Origin: Glandiceps talaboti
Lineage: Eukaryota > Hemichordata > Enteropneusta > Spengelidae
Direction of reading: 5' to 3'
Assembly (NCBI RefSeq): GCF_964340395.1
Contig: NC_135564.1
Coordinates: 14,526,012 to 14,590,011, forward strand
DNA length: 64,000 nt
The notes beneath the pieces were generated by a model that saw nothing but the letters and a program-made list of their open reading frames with translations, was not told the origin of the DNA and made no database searches. The position numbers were made by a program, and so were the translations under genes. Of the stretch, positions 24,201 through 33,300 are shown one piece after another (the stretch's first letter is position 1; the number at the start of each line of letters is the position of its first letter).

Positions 24201-25188
24201 GCACGGAGTTCTTTTACGCCCATTTTGTTGACTGCTTCATACATCGCCATATATACTATTAGATGCCATGACGAAAATTCTGGCCCTCACTTTGTCAGAT
24301 ATGGTGCGCCCTCTCGCGATACTTTCCTGCGAAACAACCGGAAGTTCGATAACCGGAATACGCCGTATTGAGGAAAATTATTCGTTTAAGTTGAATATTG
24401 ATAATTATGTACATTTACGAAAATTAGGTAATTTTATGACATCCACACTTTGGGGCCACTTCACTGAAGCATTTAATGAACTTTATGACTCAGATACAAT
24501 AAGCCTTCCAAACGTAATAGTTCGAGGTGAGTGATCTCAACAATGTCGCTATTCTAGTGGGGGCCCGGGGGGGGGGGGGGGGGCTACGTGACATAAATTG
24601 CTGAGACCGTCATGATTGTACACATGTGCATGTTACAGTTGTATATATGTACTTTCAAACAATACATAAATAATAATCGCATGAACTTTCATTGGTCATC
24701 AAACCGTAGACGTTGCTTGAATATGTCTCTCACGAACGTTTATGGTCAAACACATGTTTGACATGAACCGCATTCAAACAAGTAAAGTCAACAATAACAT
24801 GGATAATTTATATTCGTACAATTAGTGTAATAAATAAAACAAACAAGAATGTGTTATACTTTAACCATGAACTTATTGTGCCCATTAATCATGATCACAG
24901 GTTATCATTTACACTATTTGGTCTCTATCTCCGGACGTCTATGATTAATTGTACACAGATGTCAGTTTTCTTGATGTTTCTCGGTTGAATGCGTCTCTAT
25001 CACATATGCTGAACGCGATTATAATTCCCACTGTATCAAATTGACGCTAGCCTGTCTCAACAGTCGGTCAATGCGTTGAATGGTGCACGTCAACATACAA
25101 TAGATAATCTCACCTCTTTAGACTTGTTCTGGCAGGAAAGTTCTCTGCTGACCTGTCTTTTAGCTAATTCCAATGCTATGTCCTCCAT
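2584..25188 (-). CDS. TRPM: TRPM-family cation channel, copy A (25 coding exons, 1203 aa)
   Basis: Predicted tetrameric non-selective cation channel subunit. Coding exons run from 25114-25188 down to 2584-2691 (listed separately); all junctions are GT-AG and the sum is 3612 nt, an exact multiple of three. Order of parts: N-terminal region with MRECS and CHCG motifs (residues about 40-70); TRPM SLOG-like domain (about 120-360) with [22 protein letters not shown] and [10 protein letters not shown] motifs; ankyrin-like TRPM homology repeats (about 360-700); pre-S1 helix (707-725); S1-S6 (about 800-1045); TRP helix with WKFQRYGLI (about 1059-1067); short coiled coil (about 1110-1180). The pore reads [10 protein letters not shown] (YGE at 988-990), followed by a Cys pair and an NET glycosylation sequon. 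S2 E-x-x-Q and S3 N-x-x-D match the Ca2+ site of TRPM2/4/5/8. No Nudix or kinase domain follows. Family is certain; the exact ortholog is not. Introns carry many transposons and microsatellites. Confidence 0.92.
2766..3106. mobile_element. MITE family 2, copy 1 (intron 24 of copy A)
   Basis: Imperfect terminal inverted repeats of about 90 bp, with AATGGATGAG at one end and TCATCCATATGG at the other, and TTTGGATTTTTAATT inside. No coding capacity. Confidence 0.8.
3632..3674 (-). CDS. TRPM copy A exon 24 (43 nt micro-exon)
   Basis: Residues 1154-1168, [15 protein letters not shown], continuing the coiled coil. Same 43-nt size, same phase and nearly the same residues in copy B. Confidence 0.88.
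4095..4180 (-). mobile_element. SINE fragment, minus strand (intron 23 of copy A)
   Basis: Reverse complement contains TAGGGACCTGGTAGGA and ATCCTAATCGCTTGCAATGG, matching the middle of the SINE at 41301-41633. Confidence 0.6.
4400..4532 (-). CDS. TRPM copy A exon 23 (coiled coil)
   Basis: Residues 1110-1154. Charged helix with [18 protein letters not shown], fitting the post-TRP connecting and coiled-coil helices. 133 nt in both copies. Confidence 0.94.
4848..5038 (-). CDS. TRPM copy A exon 22 (TRP helix)
   Basis: Residues 1046-1110. [21 protein letters not shown] is the TRP helix/TRP box, followed by EY and PPLIIFSHI. 191 nt in both copies. Confidence 0.97.
5166..6215 (+). repeat. Interspersed repeat family 3, copy 1
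   Basis: Starts CCGCCAATGGCGTTGTA and contains several head-to-tail units of about 115 bp with GCTGTTGCTATGGGCGTGGT, then a segment with GACCAAAAA and TTTGCATATCA, ending CAGTTCAGTTGTGCT. Non-coding, in intron 21 and crossing into the exon 22 side of copy A. Other copies at 19849-21305 and 26522-27660. Confidence 0.8.
6657..6801 (-). CDS. TRPM copy A exon 21 (pore loop and S6)
   Basis: Residues 998-1046. Outer pore loop with a Cys pair 14 residues apart and an NET sequon, then S6 with [15 protein letters not shown]. The acceptor is CAAG; two codons longer than copy B. Confidence 0.95.
6868..7112. mobile_element. MITE family 2, truncated copy (intron 20 of copy A)
   Basis: Keeps the right half of the element: ACTGTACGTACAATAA, TTGTTTTCTGC, AATTAAAAATCCAAAATA and TCATCCATATGGCCA. 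The left terminal repeat is degraded. Confidence 0.65.
7177..7351 (-). CDS. TRPM copy A exon 20 (S5 and pore)
   Basis: Residues 940-998. S5 helix with [11 protein letters not shown], then pore helix and filter [10 protein letters not shown]. The filter glutamate after YG resembles the TRPM1/3/6/7 type rather than the FGQ of TRPM2/4/5/8. 175 nt in both copies. Confidence 0.97.
7458..7667. repeat. (GATA)n arrays in intron 19 of copy A
   Basis: Two GATA tracts (about 7461-7529 and 7597-7667) on either side of a unique segment, 7536-7582, which is identical to copy B. Confidence 0.95.
7691..7939 (-). CDS. TRPM copy A exon 19 (S3-S4)
   Basis: Residues 857-939. S3 contains [12 protein letters not shown] (N and D at the Ca2+-site positions), S4 contains [19 protein letters not shown], close to the RLMHIFTISKTLGPK of TRPM2. 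249 nt in both copies. Confidence 0.97.
8223..8766. repeat. 544-bp (TATG)n/(CATA)n compound microsatellite, intron 18 of copy A
   Basis: TATG units with TGCG-rich interruptions up to about 8580, then CATA units with an AC tract to 8766. The halves are reverse complements. Apparent long reading frames here (repeating Cys-Met-Tyr-Val or Tyr-Ile-His-Thr) are repeat artefacts. Confidence 0.97.
8816..8944 (-). CDS. TRPM copy A exon 18 (S1-S2)
   Basis: Residues 814-856. End of S1 ([18 protein letters not shown]) and S2 ending FDEIRQ. E and Q of E-I-R-Q sit at the Ca2+-site positions of TRPM2/4/8. Confidence 0.97.
9451..9545. repeat. (AAT)n microsatellite
   Basis: AAT units grading into AATA/ATAT, in intron 17 of copy A. 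Confidence 0.9.
9771..10196. mobile_element. MITE family 4 (intron 17 of copy A)
   Basis: Terminal inverted repeats: TTAAAGGG, CCACTCCAGGAAATAAAG and GTTCTGGAGAG at the left are mirrored by CTCTCCAGAAC, CTTTATTTCCTAGGAGTGG and CCCTTTAA at the right. No coding capacity. It ends 14 bp from exon 17. Confidence 0.75.
10211..10340 (-). CDS. TRPM copy A exon 17 (start of S1)
   Basis: Residues 770-813. [13 protein letters not shown] and [10 protein letters not shown] are shared in pattern with copy B; the last is the PVVxF start of S1. A 425-bp MITE ends 14 bases from this exon's donor. Confidence 0.92.
10704..10762 (-). CDS. TRPM copy A exon 16 (59 nt)
   Basis: Residues 751-770 of the pre-S1 to S1 linker. 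Little sequence similarity to copy B; supported by splice sites, by phase 0 to 2, and by position between conserved exons. Confidence 0.75.
10811..10963. repeat. (AC)n then (TTCG/TTCA)n microsatellite
   Basis: About 48 bp of AC, 20 bp of TTCG, then about 85 bp of TTCA units, in intron 15 of copy A. Confidence 0.95.
11236..11530. repeat. (AC)n, (GTAC)n and (ACAT)n compound microsatellite
   Basis: Continuous simple repeat in intron 15 of copy A, ending about 60 bp before exon 15. Confidence 0.95.
11589..11720 (-). CDS. TRPM copy A exon 15 (pre-S1)
   Basis: Residues 707-750. Hydrophobic pre-S1 helix with [13 protein letters not shown], then an acidic variable linker. Acceptor TTACAG, donor GTAGAT. 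Two codons shorter than copy B. Confidence 0.93.
12188..12416 (-). CDS. TRPM copy A exon 14
   Basis: Residues 630-706. Contains [31 protein letters not shown] and RIWYGN, matching the last homology region before the membrane part. 12261-12330 is identical to copy B over 70 bases. Confidence 0.97.
13048..13246 (-). CDS. TRPM copy A exon 13
   Basis: Residues 564-630. Contains [19 protein letters not shown] and [16 protein letters not shown], matching the RDLLIWAI and CIAAALACSKILKEL segments of TRPM2. Three codons shorter than copy B. Confidence 0.96.
13664..13799 (-). CDS. TRPM copy A exon 12
   Basis: Residues 519-564. Contains [20 protein letters not shown], the TRPM segment equivalent to HVAQVLRELLGD of TRPM2. 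One codon shorter than copy B. Confidence 0.95.
14949..15250. repeat. Long inverted repeat in intron 11 of copy A
   Basis: Arms 14949-15068 and 15129-15250 are imperfect reverse complements; for example TTTTATGTTGAGATAG on the left and CTATCTCAACATAAAA on the right. The loop holds a 20-bp direct duplication (15101-15120 and 15121-15140). The outer right arm ends 29 bp from exon 11. Confidence 0.85.
15279..15347 (-). CDS. TRPM copy A exon 11 (69 nt)
   Basis: Residues 496-518, basic and fast-evolving ([19 protein letters not shown]). Assigned by position, by phase 0-0, by 69-nt length shared with copy B, and by matching TTLL-RLL residues. Donor GTAAGT lies 29 bases from a long inverted repeat. 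Confidence 0.8.
15982..16116 (-). CDS. TRPM copy A exon 10
   Basis: Residues 451-495. Contains [20 protein letters not shown], an ankyrin-like TRPM homology repeat (compare the EFVKLFLENGV of TRPM2). 45 codons in both copies. Confidence 0.96.
17152..17252 (-). CDS. TRPM copy A exon 9
   Basis: Residues 417-450. Contains [16 protein letters not shown], matching the QLKLAVAWNRVDIARS repeat of TRPM2. One codon longer than copy B. Confidence 0.95.
17504..17679 (-). CDS. TRPM copy A exon 8
   Basis: Residues 358-417, ending with [15 protein letters not shown], which matches the [11 protein letters not shown] segment of TRPM2. Two codons longer than copy B. Confidence 0.95.
18308..18500 (-). CDS. 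TRPM copy A exon 7
   Basis: Residues 294-358. Contains [18 protein letters not shown] and [14 protein letters not shown], the most conserved TRPM N-terminal motifs. Over its first (coding 5') ~160 bases it differs from copy B at only about six positions. Confidence 0.97.
18690..18885 (+). pseudogene. LINE reverse-transcriptase C-terminal fragment
   Basis: Reads [18 protein letters not shown] followed by IETFK, the usual tail of non-LTR retrotransposon polyproteins (YGDRAFSxAAPRLWNxLP type). The upstream part with HTTPKVPRT is in another frame, so the copy is decayed. It lies in intron 6 of copy A, antisense to the gene. Confidence 0.7.
19140..19314 (-). CDS. TRPM copy A exon 6
   Basis: Residues 236-294. 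Contains [20 protein letters not shown] and an EIELRGKLE segment matching the TRPM SLOG region. 175 nt in both copies. Confidence 0.96.
19446..19621 (-). CDS. TRPM copy A exon 5
   Basis: Residues 177-235. Contains [19 protein letters not shown] and [12 protein letters not shown], both diagnostic of TRPM. Same 176-nt length as copy B and very similar at the DNA level. Confidence 0.97.
19849..21305 (+). repeat. Interspersed repeat family 3, copy 2 (intron 4 of copy A)
   Basis: Longest copy. About six internal units carrying GTTGCTATGGGCGTGG, then TTTGACCAAAAAGACACAT and repeated TTTGCATAT segments, an AC/GC/GACA microsatellite (21147-21251), and the tail TTTGCCATGCCTATAGCAC then CAGTTCAGTTGTACT. 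Confidence 0.85.
21147..21251. repeat. (AC)n(GC)n(GACA)n microsatellite inside family 3 repeat
   Basis: AC tract, 22 bp of alternating GC (possible Z-DNA), then GACA units. The same order, without GC, occurs at 27537-27607 in the next copy of this repeat. Confidence 0.95.
21455..21635 (-). CDS. TRPM copy A exon 4
   Basis: Residues 117-177. Contains [21 protein letters not shown], the start of the SLOG-like nucleotide-binding fold of TRPM channels. Same 181-nt length as copy B. Confidence 0.96.
21849..22014 (-). CDS. TRPM copy A exon 3
   Basis: Residues 61-116. Carries the LCHCG cysteine motif followed by H, typical of the TRPM N terminus, and ends with [15 protein letters not shown]. Acceptor AATCAG, donor GTATGT. 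Four codons shorter than copy B. Confidence 0.93.
22409..22515 (-). CDS. TRPM copy A exon 2
   Basis: Residues 26-61, including [12 protein letters not shown], the counterpart of the TRPM2/TRPM8 K-x-ECVYF motif. Acceptor CCCTGCAG, donor GTAAGT. Six codons longer than copy B in the variable acidic stretch. The intron immediately upstream is transposon sequence. Confidence 0.87.
23024..23248. mobile_element. Foldback element, copy 1
   Basis: Arms of about 97 bp (23024-23119, 23151-23248), nearly perfect reverse complements, around a 31-bp loop. Includes CGATGTAGATGTCGG and its mirror. Flanked by a likely degenerate target duplication containing GTATAA. Confidence 0.9.
23661..23902. mobile_element. 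Foldback element, copy 2, with 10-bp target site duplication
   Basis: Same arms as the copy at 23024-23248. GGAAGCTGTT occurs at 23650-23659 and again at 23901-23910, a clean direct repeat at the insertion point. A 10-bp duplication fits Mutator-like foldbacks. Confidence 0.88.
23890..24253 (-). pseudogene. Broken SAP-like ORF fragment
   Basis: Starts [20 protein letters not shown], which resembles the first helix of SAP domains (ELR..IK..), then needs a one-base frame change to continue into [16 protein letters not shown] and a basic KRRRIVDVK region. The 3' end is interrupted by the foldback element. Probably transposon-encoded; domain call is weak. Confidence 0.35.
24555..24583 (+). repeat. 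Poly-G tract in intron 1 of copy A
   Basis: GTGGGGGCCC followed by 17 or more G. May fold as a G-quadruplex on the plus strand; C-rich in the transcript. Confidence 0.8.
25114..25188 (-). CDS. TRPM copy A exon 1 (start codon)
   Basis: Twenty-five codons beginning [14 protein letters not shown] and ending NKSKE before donor GTGAGA. The ATG is in good context (A at -3, G at +4), with an in-frame TGA seven codons upstream. Aligns without gaps to exon 1 of copy B at 54846-54920, which is the main evidence. Phase 0 at the 3' end. Confidence 0.8.
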
Positions 25189-25963
25189 GTTTACGTAACG
25201 TGGTGCTCAGCCTTTCAGTGACGGAGTTTCGATTCGGTTATCAGTAATTTAAAAGTAGACTTGGTGTCCTTTATACAATTTTAAAAAAATAAAAAATAAA
25301 AATCAACTTGAAGGGTTATAAACCTTGAAGTGTAAAGTCGATTGTCCTATCTCAACGACCACTTCGTTCCTTTTGCGGCCCCTAGTAATTCTATCTCTTT
25401 CTGCCTGTCATCCTTCTCATAAACTACATACTACAACTTGATGTGATACATATAACTGCCAACACCAGACCGTCGACGAACTGATCGGAATCTGTTACAA
25501 ACAGTGACAGTAAACAACTGAAGTGGATTAATAACACTTGGCACAGCCTGTTGGAAGTACACAGACTTATATTACATTCCATCATTTGATAAGAACAATT
25601 GTATGACCTCTTTACATTAGTTCACAAACAAATTAGAAGTTCCCCTGGCATTTTGTGCTCACATAAAACCGGTCACAAAAACTATCAAATCATGAAATGT
25701 ATAACAAGTCTCTGCTGTGCCAATATGTTATTAATATGTTACCAAGTGCTATTAATCCCGTTCAATTGTTTACTTTCCTTGTTTGTAACACTAACAGGTT
25801 CCTTTCGTCCACAATCTAATCTCGGTATAGTTGTACAATTGAGTACATGCAGAGGAATTTGTCAGCTTGCCACCCTTCTTGTTTTAAGACACGTGTTGTA
25901 TTTTTACTGTCTATCAGCTGACATCAATAAAAAAGAAACAACAACTGTACGACAATACAAATC

Positions 25964-26015
<52 letters not shown>

Positions 26016-26521
26016 TATATAGGTGCCATAGGTAATCGTGTTACTAATTAGGAGTAATTGTACTCCAAAACAGCATGTAAACCATGTAACCTTACACAAA
26101 TCAAACACTGCTGACATCGAGGTACTAAATTATTTAAGTGATGGCGTTATTATTTGAAAACTCTATTAAAAATTTAATTAATTCAATTGAGTTCGCCCTT
26201 TGTCGGTTGGATAACACATCATTAGATGTGCTCGCTATAAAAACAAACTTTTGAAAACGATGTCGTACTATACAAAACCCGACCATTGTCCACTGACCCA
26301 CAAACTTTCTTACTTGTCTGTGACTGACCCCCCAAAAGAGGCCATAAGTTAACCTTTTCGACGAACGTGACAGAATCGTATCTTCACACACAGACGACTA
26401 TATACAGTGGTATACTTTGTACTACATTTGAGCCGTTTGTGTACATACTAATGACAGCGTCGACTCGAAGTGAGCTCTAGGTCAAACGCCGGTCACCTTA
26501 CGCAGTTTGGAATGAAAACAC
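25189..26521. other. Upstream flank of copy A, no gene recognised
   Basis: Likely holds the promoter and any noncoding 5' exon of copy A, but no clear TATA box or initiator can be assigned. It contains a (CAA)n tract at about 25968-26013. The longest reading frame (25599-26051) ends in a poly-Thr run encoded by that repeat and is not convincing. Confidence 0.5.
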
Positions 26522-27534
26522 TTAAAACAGCGCCAATTGTGTTGTAGCACAACTTTACATCTTATACAATCCATGCTAGGTATAGGTGTTCATTTGCTGA
26601 ATGATTAGCCAGTAGCTTATCCAACCCTGTTATTATCTTTGCAATATGCGCGATCATTTGGCTGTTGCTAAGGGCGTGGTTGTGTTGCTAGAATGTTTAT
26701 TCACTTGTCTGTCATCATTTGACTGTGGCCATGGGCGTGGTCTTGTTGCTAGGCATGTTTGCATACACTTTTTCAATGTGTTTACTTGCCTAAGAATCCC
26801 TGTTATCTTTATGAAATACCTCACCGTTTGGTTGTTGTTATGGGGCGGTCATAGTTGCTAGGGATATTTGCATACATTTTTTTGAATGTTTACTCACTTG
26901 CCTACCAGACGATGTTGTTATTTAACCAAAACATACTGCCATTTTGTTGTTGCTAAGGGCGTGGTCATGGTTGCTAGGTCCAATTGTGTAAAAAAAATTA
27001 GAAGAAAATCTGCAGAATAATACTTATGGAAACATCTCACCAAGTTTCAGTCTCATTGACCAAGTACTTTTTGAGATATAAGTTTTTGACCAAAATTTGC
27101 ATATCACTGATGAGATCATTATATGCTGAATGTTTCTTCATCTATACACCACCAGATGAATCCCTATTAAATCTCAGCCCAATCTGCTCAAGAGTTTTGG
27201 AATTAAAGATATTTTACCAAAAAGACACTTTTTAGCCCTAATTTGCATATCACTGATGGGATTATCATGTTGTAAATAATTCTTAATCTAAACACGGTTA
27301 AGAATGTTCCCGCCAAATTTCAGACTGATCTGCCCAGTAGTTTTTGAGTTTAAGTTATTTGACCAAAAATTACATATTTTGACCCAAATCACACACCGGT
27401 GGTAAGATTGTTTTGATTTGAACAATTTCCCAACTAGACACCTAACACCCTAGGTAATATATCCACCAAATATCATGGTAATCGGTCCAGTGGTGTTTGA
27501 CTTTAAGTTGTCATTACACACACAAATCCGCACT

Positions 27535-27606
<72 letters not shown>

Positions 27607-27660
27607 CTTTGCCATGCCTATAGCACTACTGAACCTAAATAGTTCTGCTGTGCTAAAAAC
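26522..27660 (+). repeat. Interspersed repeat family 3, copy 3
   Basis: Same start (GCGCCAATTGTGTTGTAGCA), internal TTGCTAAGGGCGTGG units, TTTGACCAAAAATTAC, then AC and GACA microsatellites (27537-27607) and the TTTGCCATGCCTATAGCAC tail. Confidence 0.8.
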
Positions 27661-28998
27661 GGTTTTCACTGATGTGCTGTGATTTGGCAATTATTTCGGC
27701 AGAAAATAACTTTTAAGGAAAGAACAGGTAATGGACAAAACTATCTTGATGACAATACAATTTGCAATATAAAGTCTACAGTAACCAAACTATCGATTTG
27801 CGATGTAATAAAACGGGAACTCCCACTACTTACCCTTCTCTTAGGTATGTTGGTCCCAAGTCGCTACAAATATATATGTACATGCGTGTTCAATCCAATT
27901 CCGTTTTTGATGTATGTGCTCACTAATCATAACATGTACAGCTACACAATGTGTCCATGCTCACCATGTCTGCCATGCCGATGTATGACCAACTATACTT
28001 TCTTGAGAATAGTCACACGCATTAAAATCTTTCAGCGAAGTGAAAGCAAAAGCATAAAGCAGTCTGCTGTTCACTTCCCGCCATTGATTACTCATGTAGG
28101 TATGTCGGTCACAGGGTCACTGAATTCGTAGTTTAGGCAAGGGTACTGACATTGTCTAGCGACGGTGTTGCTGTAATACTGCAAGGTTTTATGATCAATG
28201 AGAGGCGCAGCGTAGTTAGTCATATGGAATTGCATTTTAGGCGTAAATAACAGCATATCGCAGACACCTTTCTGTACAATTTGTTGTCATACGAGAAGCT
28301 CGTCTTACCTATCTAGTAATGGAATATTCCAATCGTATCGGCACACACGAGGTCGACGTGCTGCACTGGCATGAACTATATGATACATTGTAAAAGAACT
28401 AGTGATAAAGGCAGATTATTTTCTTGATGGAATGTATTTCTCAGGCAAAGCGATATAGCATTCCTGTTAACTATGATAAATGCATCACGGTGTAAAGCAG
28501 TTATAAAATGGCAAACAACTGCATTTGAAAAATTGCATCGATATCACTGCAGCTGACTCATTCATTAATGGGTTTCACTGCATCCGTGATCTACGTATTC
28601 GTTTGTAAAGACGTCGTAAACACGGTTCTGCACGTGCGAGGACAAATGGTTGACAAAACTAGAAACTATCGTAAACATTATCAGGAAAACTGAAGAGGTT
28701 CGGATGGGTGTGGGAGTTTATGTGACGACACTGTCATATGATGAGAATCTGATTCGACGGCGCAAATAAAAGCCAACAGTAATGTGTATACATGTCGCGT
28801 GCGTAACAGTACAACGACCCTTCTCAAGTATGACCTCAAATCTGAACGAATTCCGGTGTTCGTTGAAATAGAGTAAATTCTACGAATAGTCGTCTAGGGT
28901 ATTTAACTGTTGATAAAAAACAATTCCCGGAAACTCGGTGTAATGACATGTGAGAGGCTCAGAATGGGTGATGGTAGCCTGCCTATATACTTAATAAG
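27661..28998. other. Intergenic, no recognised feature
   Basis: No reading frame, RNA gene or repeat family recognised. The frame at 27679-28131 lacks any family motif. Confidence 0.4.
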
Positions 28999-30342
<1,344 letters not shown>

Positions 30343-33300
30343 GTTCTCAAATCTTGAGATACAAAGCTAGGCTAGGTGATTGGCAAAACCAAACCTTAAG
30401 CTTATTAATAAGGTGGGAGTTATACATACAAGTTGGTTAATCATCGTCTAATAAAACACACATCATAGATATATTGCCTTCTCTAGAGGAATCTGACGTA
30501 CGTTACTTATTATATTATTAGATGAATGGTCGTCCAAGAAATCTTGTTTTGAGTGAGGAGAGAAAAAGAATGCAGATTTATAAAGAGAATAGATACATGT
30601 AATTCACGTGAAATCGATATATTTTGTGACTATTTCACTAATGATTTACCGTACCTCAGTGACGTACTAACTGTACCTTCCAGAAATGCCATGATTCAGA
30701 AATAAAGTGAATATTTGACAAAGAAACATATATTCAGATGAAAAATATAAATAGTAATGCCGCGATTAATTAATCAGACGGCATGGGAAAGAGCAGAAAC
30801 GAGCGTGGGTAGGGTGCAGACTGAGGGAGAAAATTATTTTCGTCGACTTATTTTTATAGACCCGTTTTCGACCAGCCAATTTCCCATCCATACTGTGTGC
30901 TCAAGATCGTCGCAGCCTTCCTCCAAAACAGACAAACAAACAGCCAAATAAACAAACAAACAAACCATAACCCATACCAAAAACGACTTTACAGAGTGGA
31001 CATATAAAATGTATTTATTATACTGTTTAATTTGGACACCTTTCCTACACTCATACCGTAAGTTTATCGACAGTATACTTCATAGGTGAATGTCAGCGTT
31101 TTTGCATGTCATGCATGGCTTAAAATAACTTGTAAATCAATCGACATTTAAAAAAAAGAAATGAAACAAAAAGCAAACAAAAAACAAACACCCCCAAATA
31201 AACACAAAAACACCGAAAAATAAAAATAAAAATAAAAAAAACCACGTGATCATCAAAGTGAAACTAGTACTCTCTGAAACAGATAGAATAAAGCCACAAT
31301 GCTCAAGTTTAAAAAAAAAAACTTCCTGTCTCTGTATTTATAGATGTCAGACTGATCATGATTTCTACGAATTTAATAGTGACTCAGGATGTCCAGGAAT
31401 TGCCGAAAGCAAGGACATATGACCTCAAATATACAAACAATACAAAACCATACAGATGAATAGTAATTAAGATTAGACTTGATAACTCTGGATAATAAGT
31501 CCGTACTTATTCATAAGCTTAGGAATTTCTTTTGGTGATCATATCGTTAATGCCATATTTGTTGTGACCTCCCCCGGCCCCGCCTCCCCACAATCTACTG
31601 TGGAGTATTTGGGTGAAGGTGAAAGATTGCATCGATTGTCATGTGACCACGACAGTTGAAAGCTAGCTTATAGGTTGTAAATGTTTCGTTTATTTTAAGT
31701 ACCATCAGCGAAATGCTCTCACCTCTCCTATATTGCAGTATGCAAAACACTTCATAGGGTGTCTGCGCATGCGTCAATTATCAGAGTACTTTCTCACCAA
31801 CTCGCTTATAAGACAAAGTACGGACATTTGACCCAGAGTTACTACGTTCAAACTTAAAATACTTATGACAAGATAGACCTGAATAGATGACTCTACATAA
31901 AATTCATGCAAAACTACTGAATTCATCAGTACAATATAATACTAATATGTTTGCAAAATACTGATTAAAAACTTTTCTGAATAATGCAAATGACAACAAC
32001 CATACACTGATGCCTTATGCCGGGAAAGGACAGTGTCATAATTTTCGCAAGACTTCTTTACATAGAAAGAAACAATCTATTCAACACATTAAAATATAAA
32101 TCATAAACTGCTATACTGATATCGATAAAGAAAAATTAAAAAAAAATCATATGTATATTCGAACTGAGAATAGATTGTTTTATGTTGCTTTGCTTAGACT
32201 CAGACATTTTGCATTTTATTTCATGACTTAAAGGCCAGAGGAGAGACTCGAGTCTGGTGTAGTTAAGGGGGGGGGGGGGGGTCAAATTAAAAAAGTCGAT
32301 AGATTTTTCTTATACTTTGCATACCTAAGCAGTGACATCCGAATATGTAAAAATGCAAAGAAAATACTATGTCACCACATTTGTTTTCAAGATAATGACC
32401 GTTTCTTGTATCTACACATATTGTTTTGGGTCAAAATAAGTAGATTTACAACAATTAACTACATCACAATTTTTGACAGTTAAAGATTATCCCTGGAGCA
32501 CTTAATGAACTTACATATTTTAATGCAATGTGTATCATATCCAGACATATTTGTTTGTAATTTCTTTTCATTATTTCATAAAATGCTATGTTATTTTATC
32601 CCCAGCTACTTGACGGCTTTTAAAGAAAAATGTAAGAAAACTGCAAGAAAGGATAAAAGGCCGTGACAGATTGTTAAAATATGCTGTATGTGTACATTGT
32701 CAATGTATTATTCCAGCTGTTTATCAATGACAAAAAAAGAAATAGTGGATCACCACATCCGTTTAAATTCTAGAATTGAAATTGTAACCCCACACCCCAT
32801 CTAAATTTTGACATTTTCGCCAGAAATCTTTTATGAAATTTTGTTGAATTTTGACAAAAATTAAATGAGCTTGTCAAACTTTGCACATATTTATAATGTA
32901 CCAATGCCTCTTCATAATTATATAACAAAAATCATTGTGTGTATGCTAATTTTAAAATGCCAGTAAAAAATGTGACCCCCACCCCATCAAAATTTCAACA
33001 GTTTGAACAAAAATCACTTGACATTGTACAATATTGGAACACACAGGCACCAAGGTATATTTCTGTCAGTTCATATCTATGATATGATAAATCAACTGAA
33101 CTATTCATGTGTAGAGTTTATCTATTTCTCCCAAACTTTGGCCGACTCCAACTTTTCTCTTTCGCTGGTCAATGATTTTGCCTGGCGGGTTGGTGTTTTC
33201 ATTTGAAAAATTAAATGACAGCTACAAACTGCAATATTAAGTCCGATAGAGGACTGCTAAGCCTGTACATGTCAAACACTGAGTCAACATTTTGACAGCT

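Larger units (their letters stand above)
22526..24369. mobile_element. Degenerate DNA transposon abutting exon 2 of copy A
   Basis: Imperfect terminal inverted repeats of about 105 bp: AATACGCCGTATTCCGGTTA at 22526 mirrored by TAACCGGAATACGCCGTATT near 24350-24369, and an exact 16-bp inner match (22615-22630 with 24276-24291). It contains two foldback elements and a broken SAP-like reading frame. Its left end is 11 bp from the exon 2 splice boundary. Confidence 0.6.

Noticed and set aside
24268-24534. 88-residue plus-strand frame
   Set aside because: Its first half overlaps the transposon terminal repeat and it matches no family I know.
25599-26051. 150-residue plus-strand frame with hydrophobic stretches
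   Set aside because: Ends in a poly-Thr run from a CAA repeat, no domain and no paired exon.
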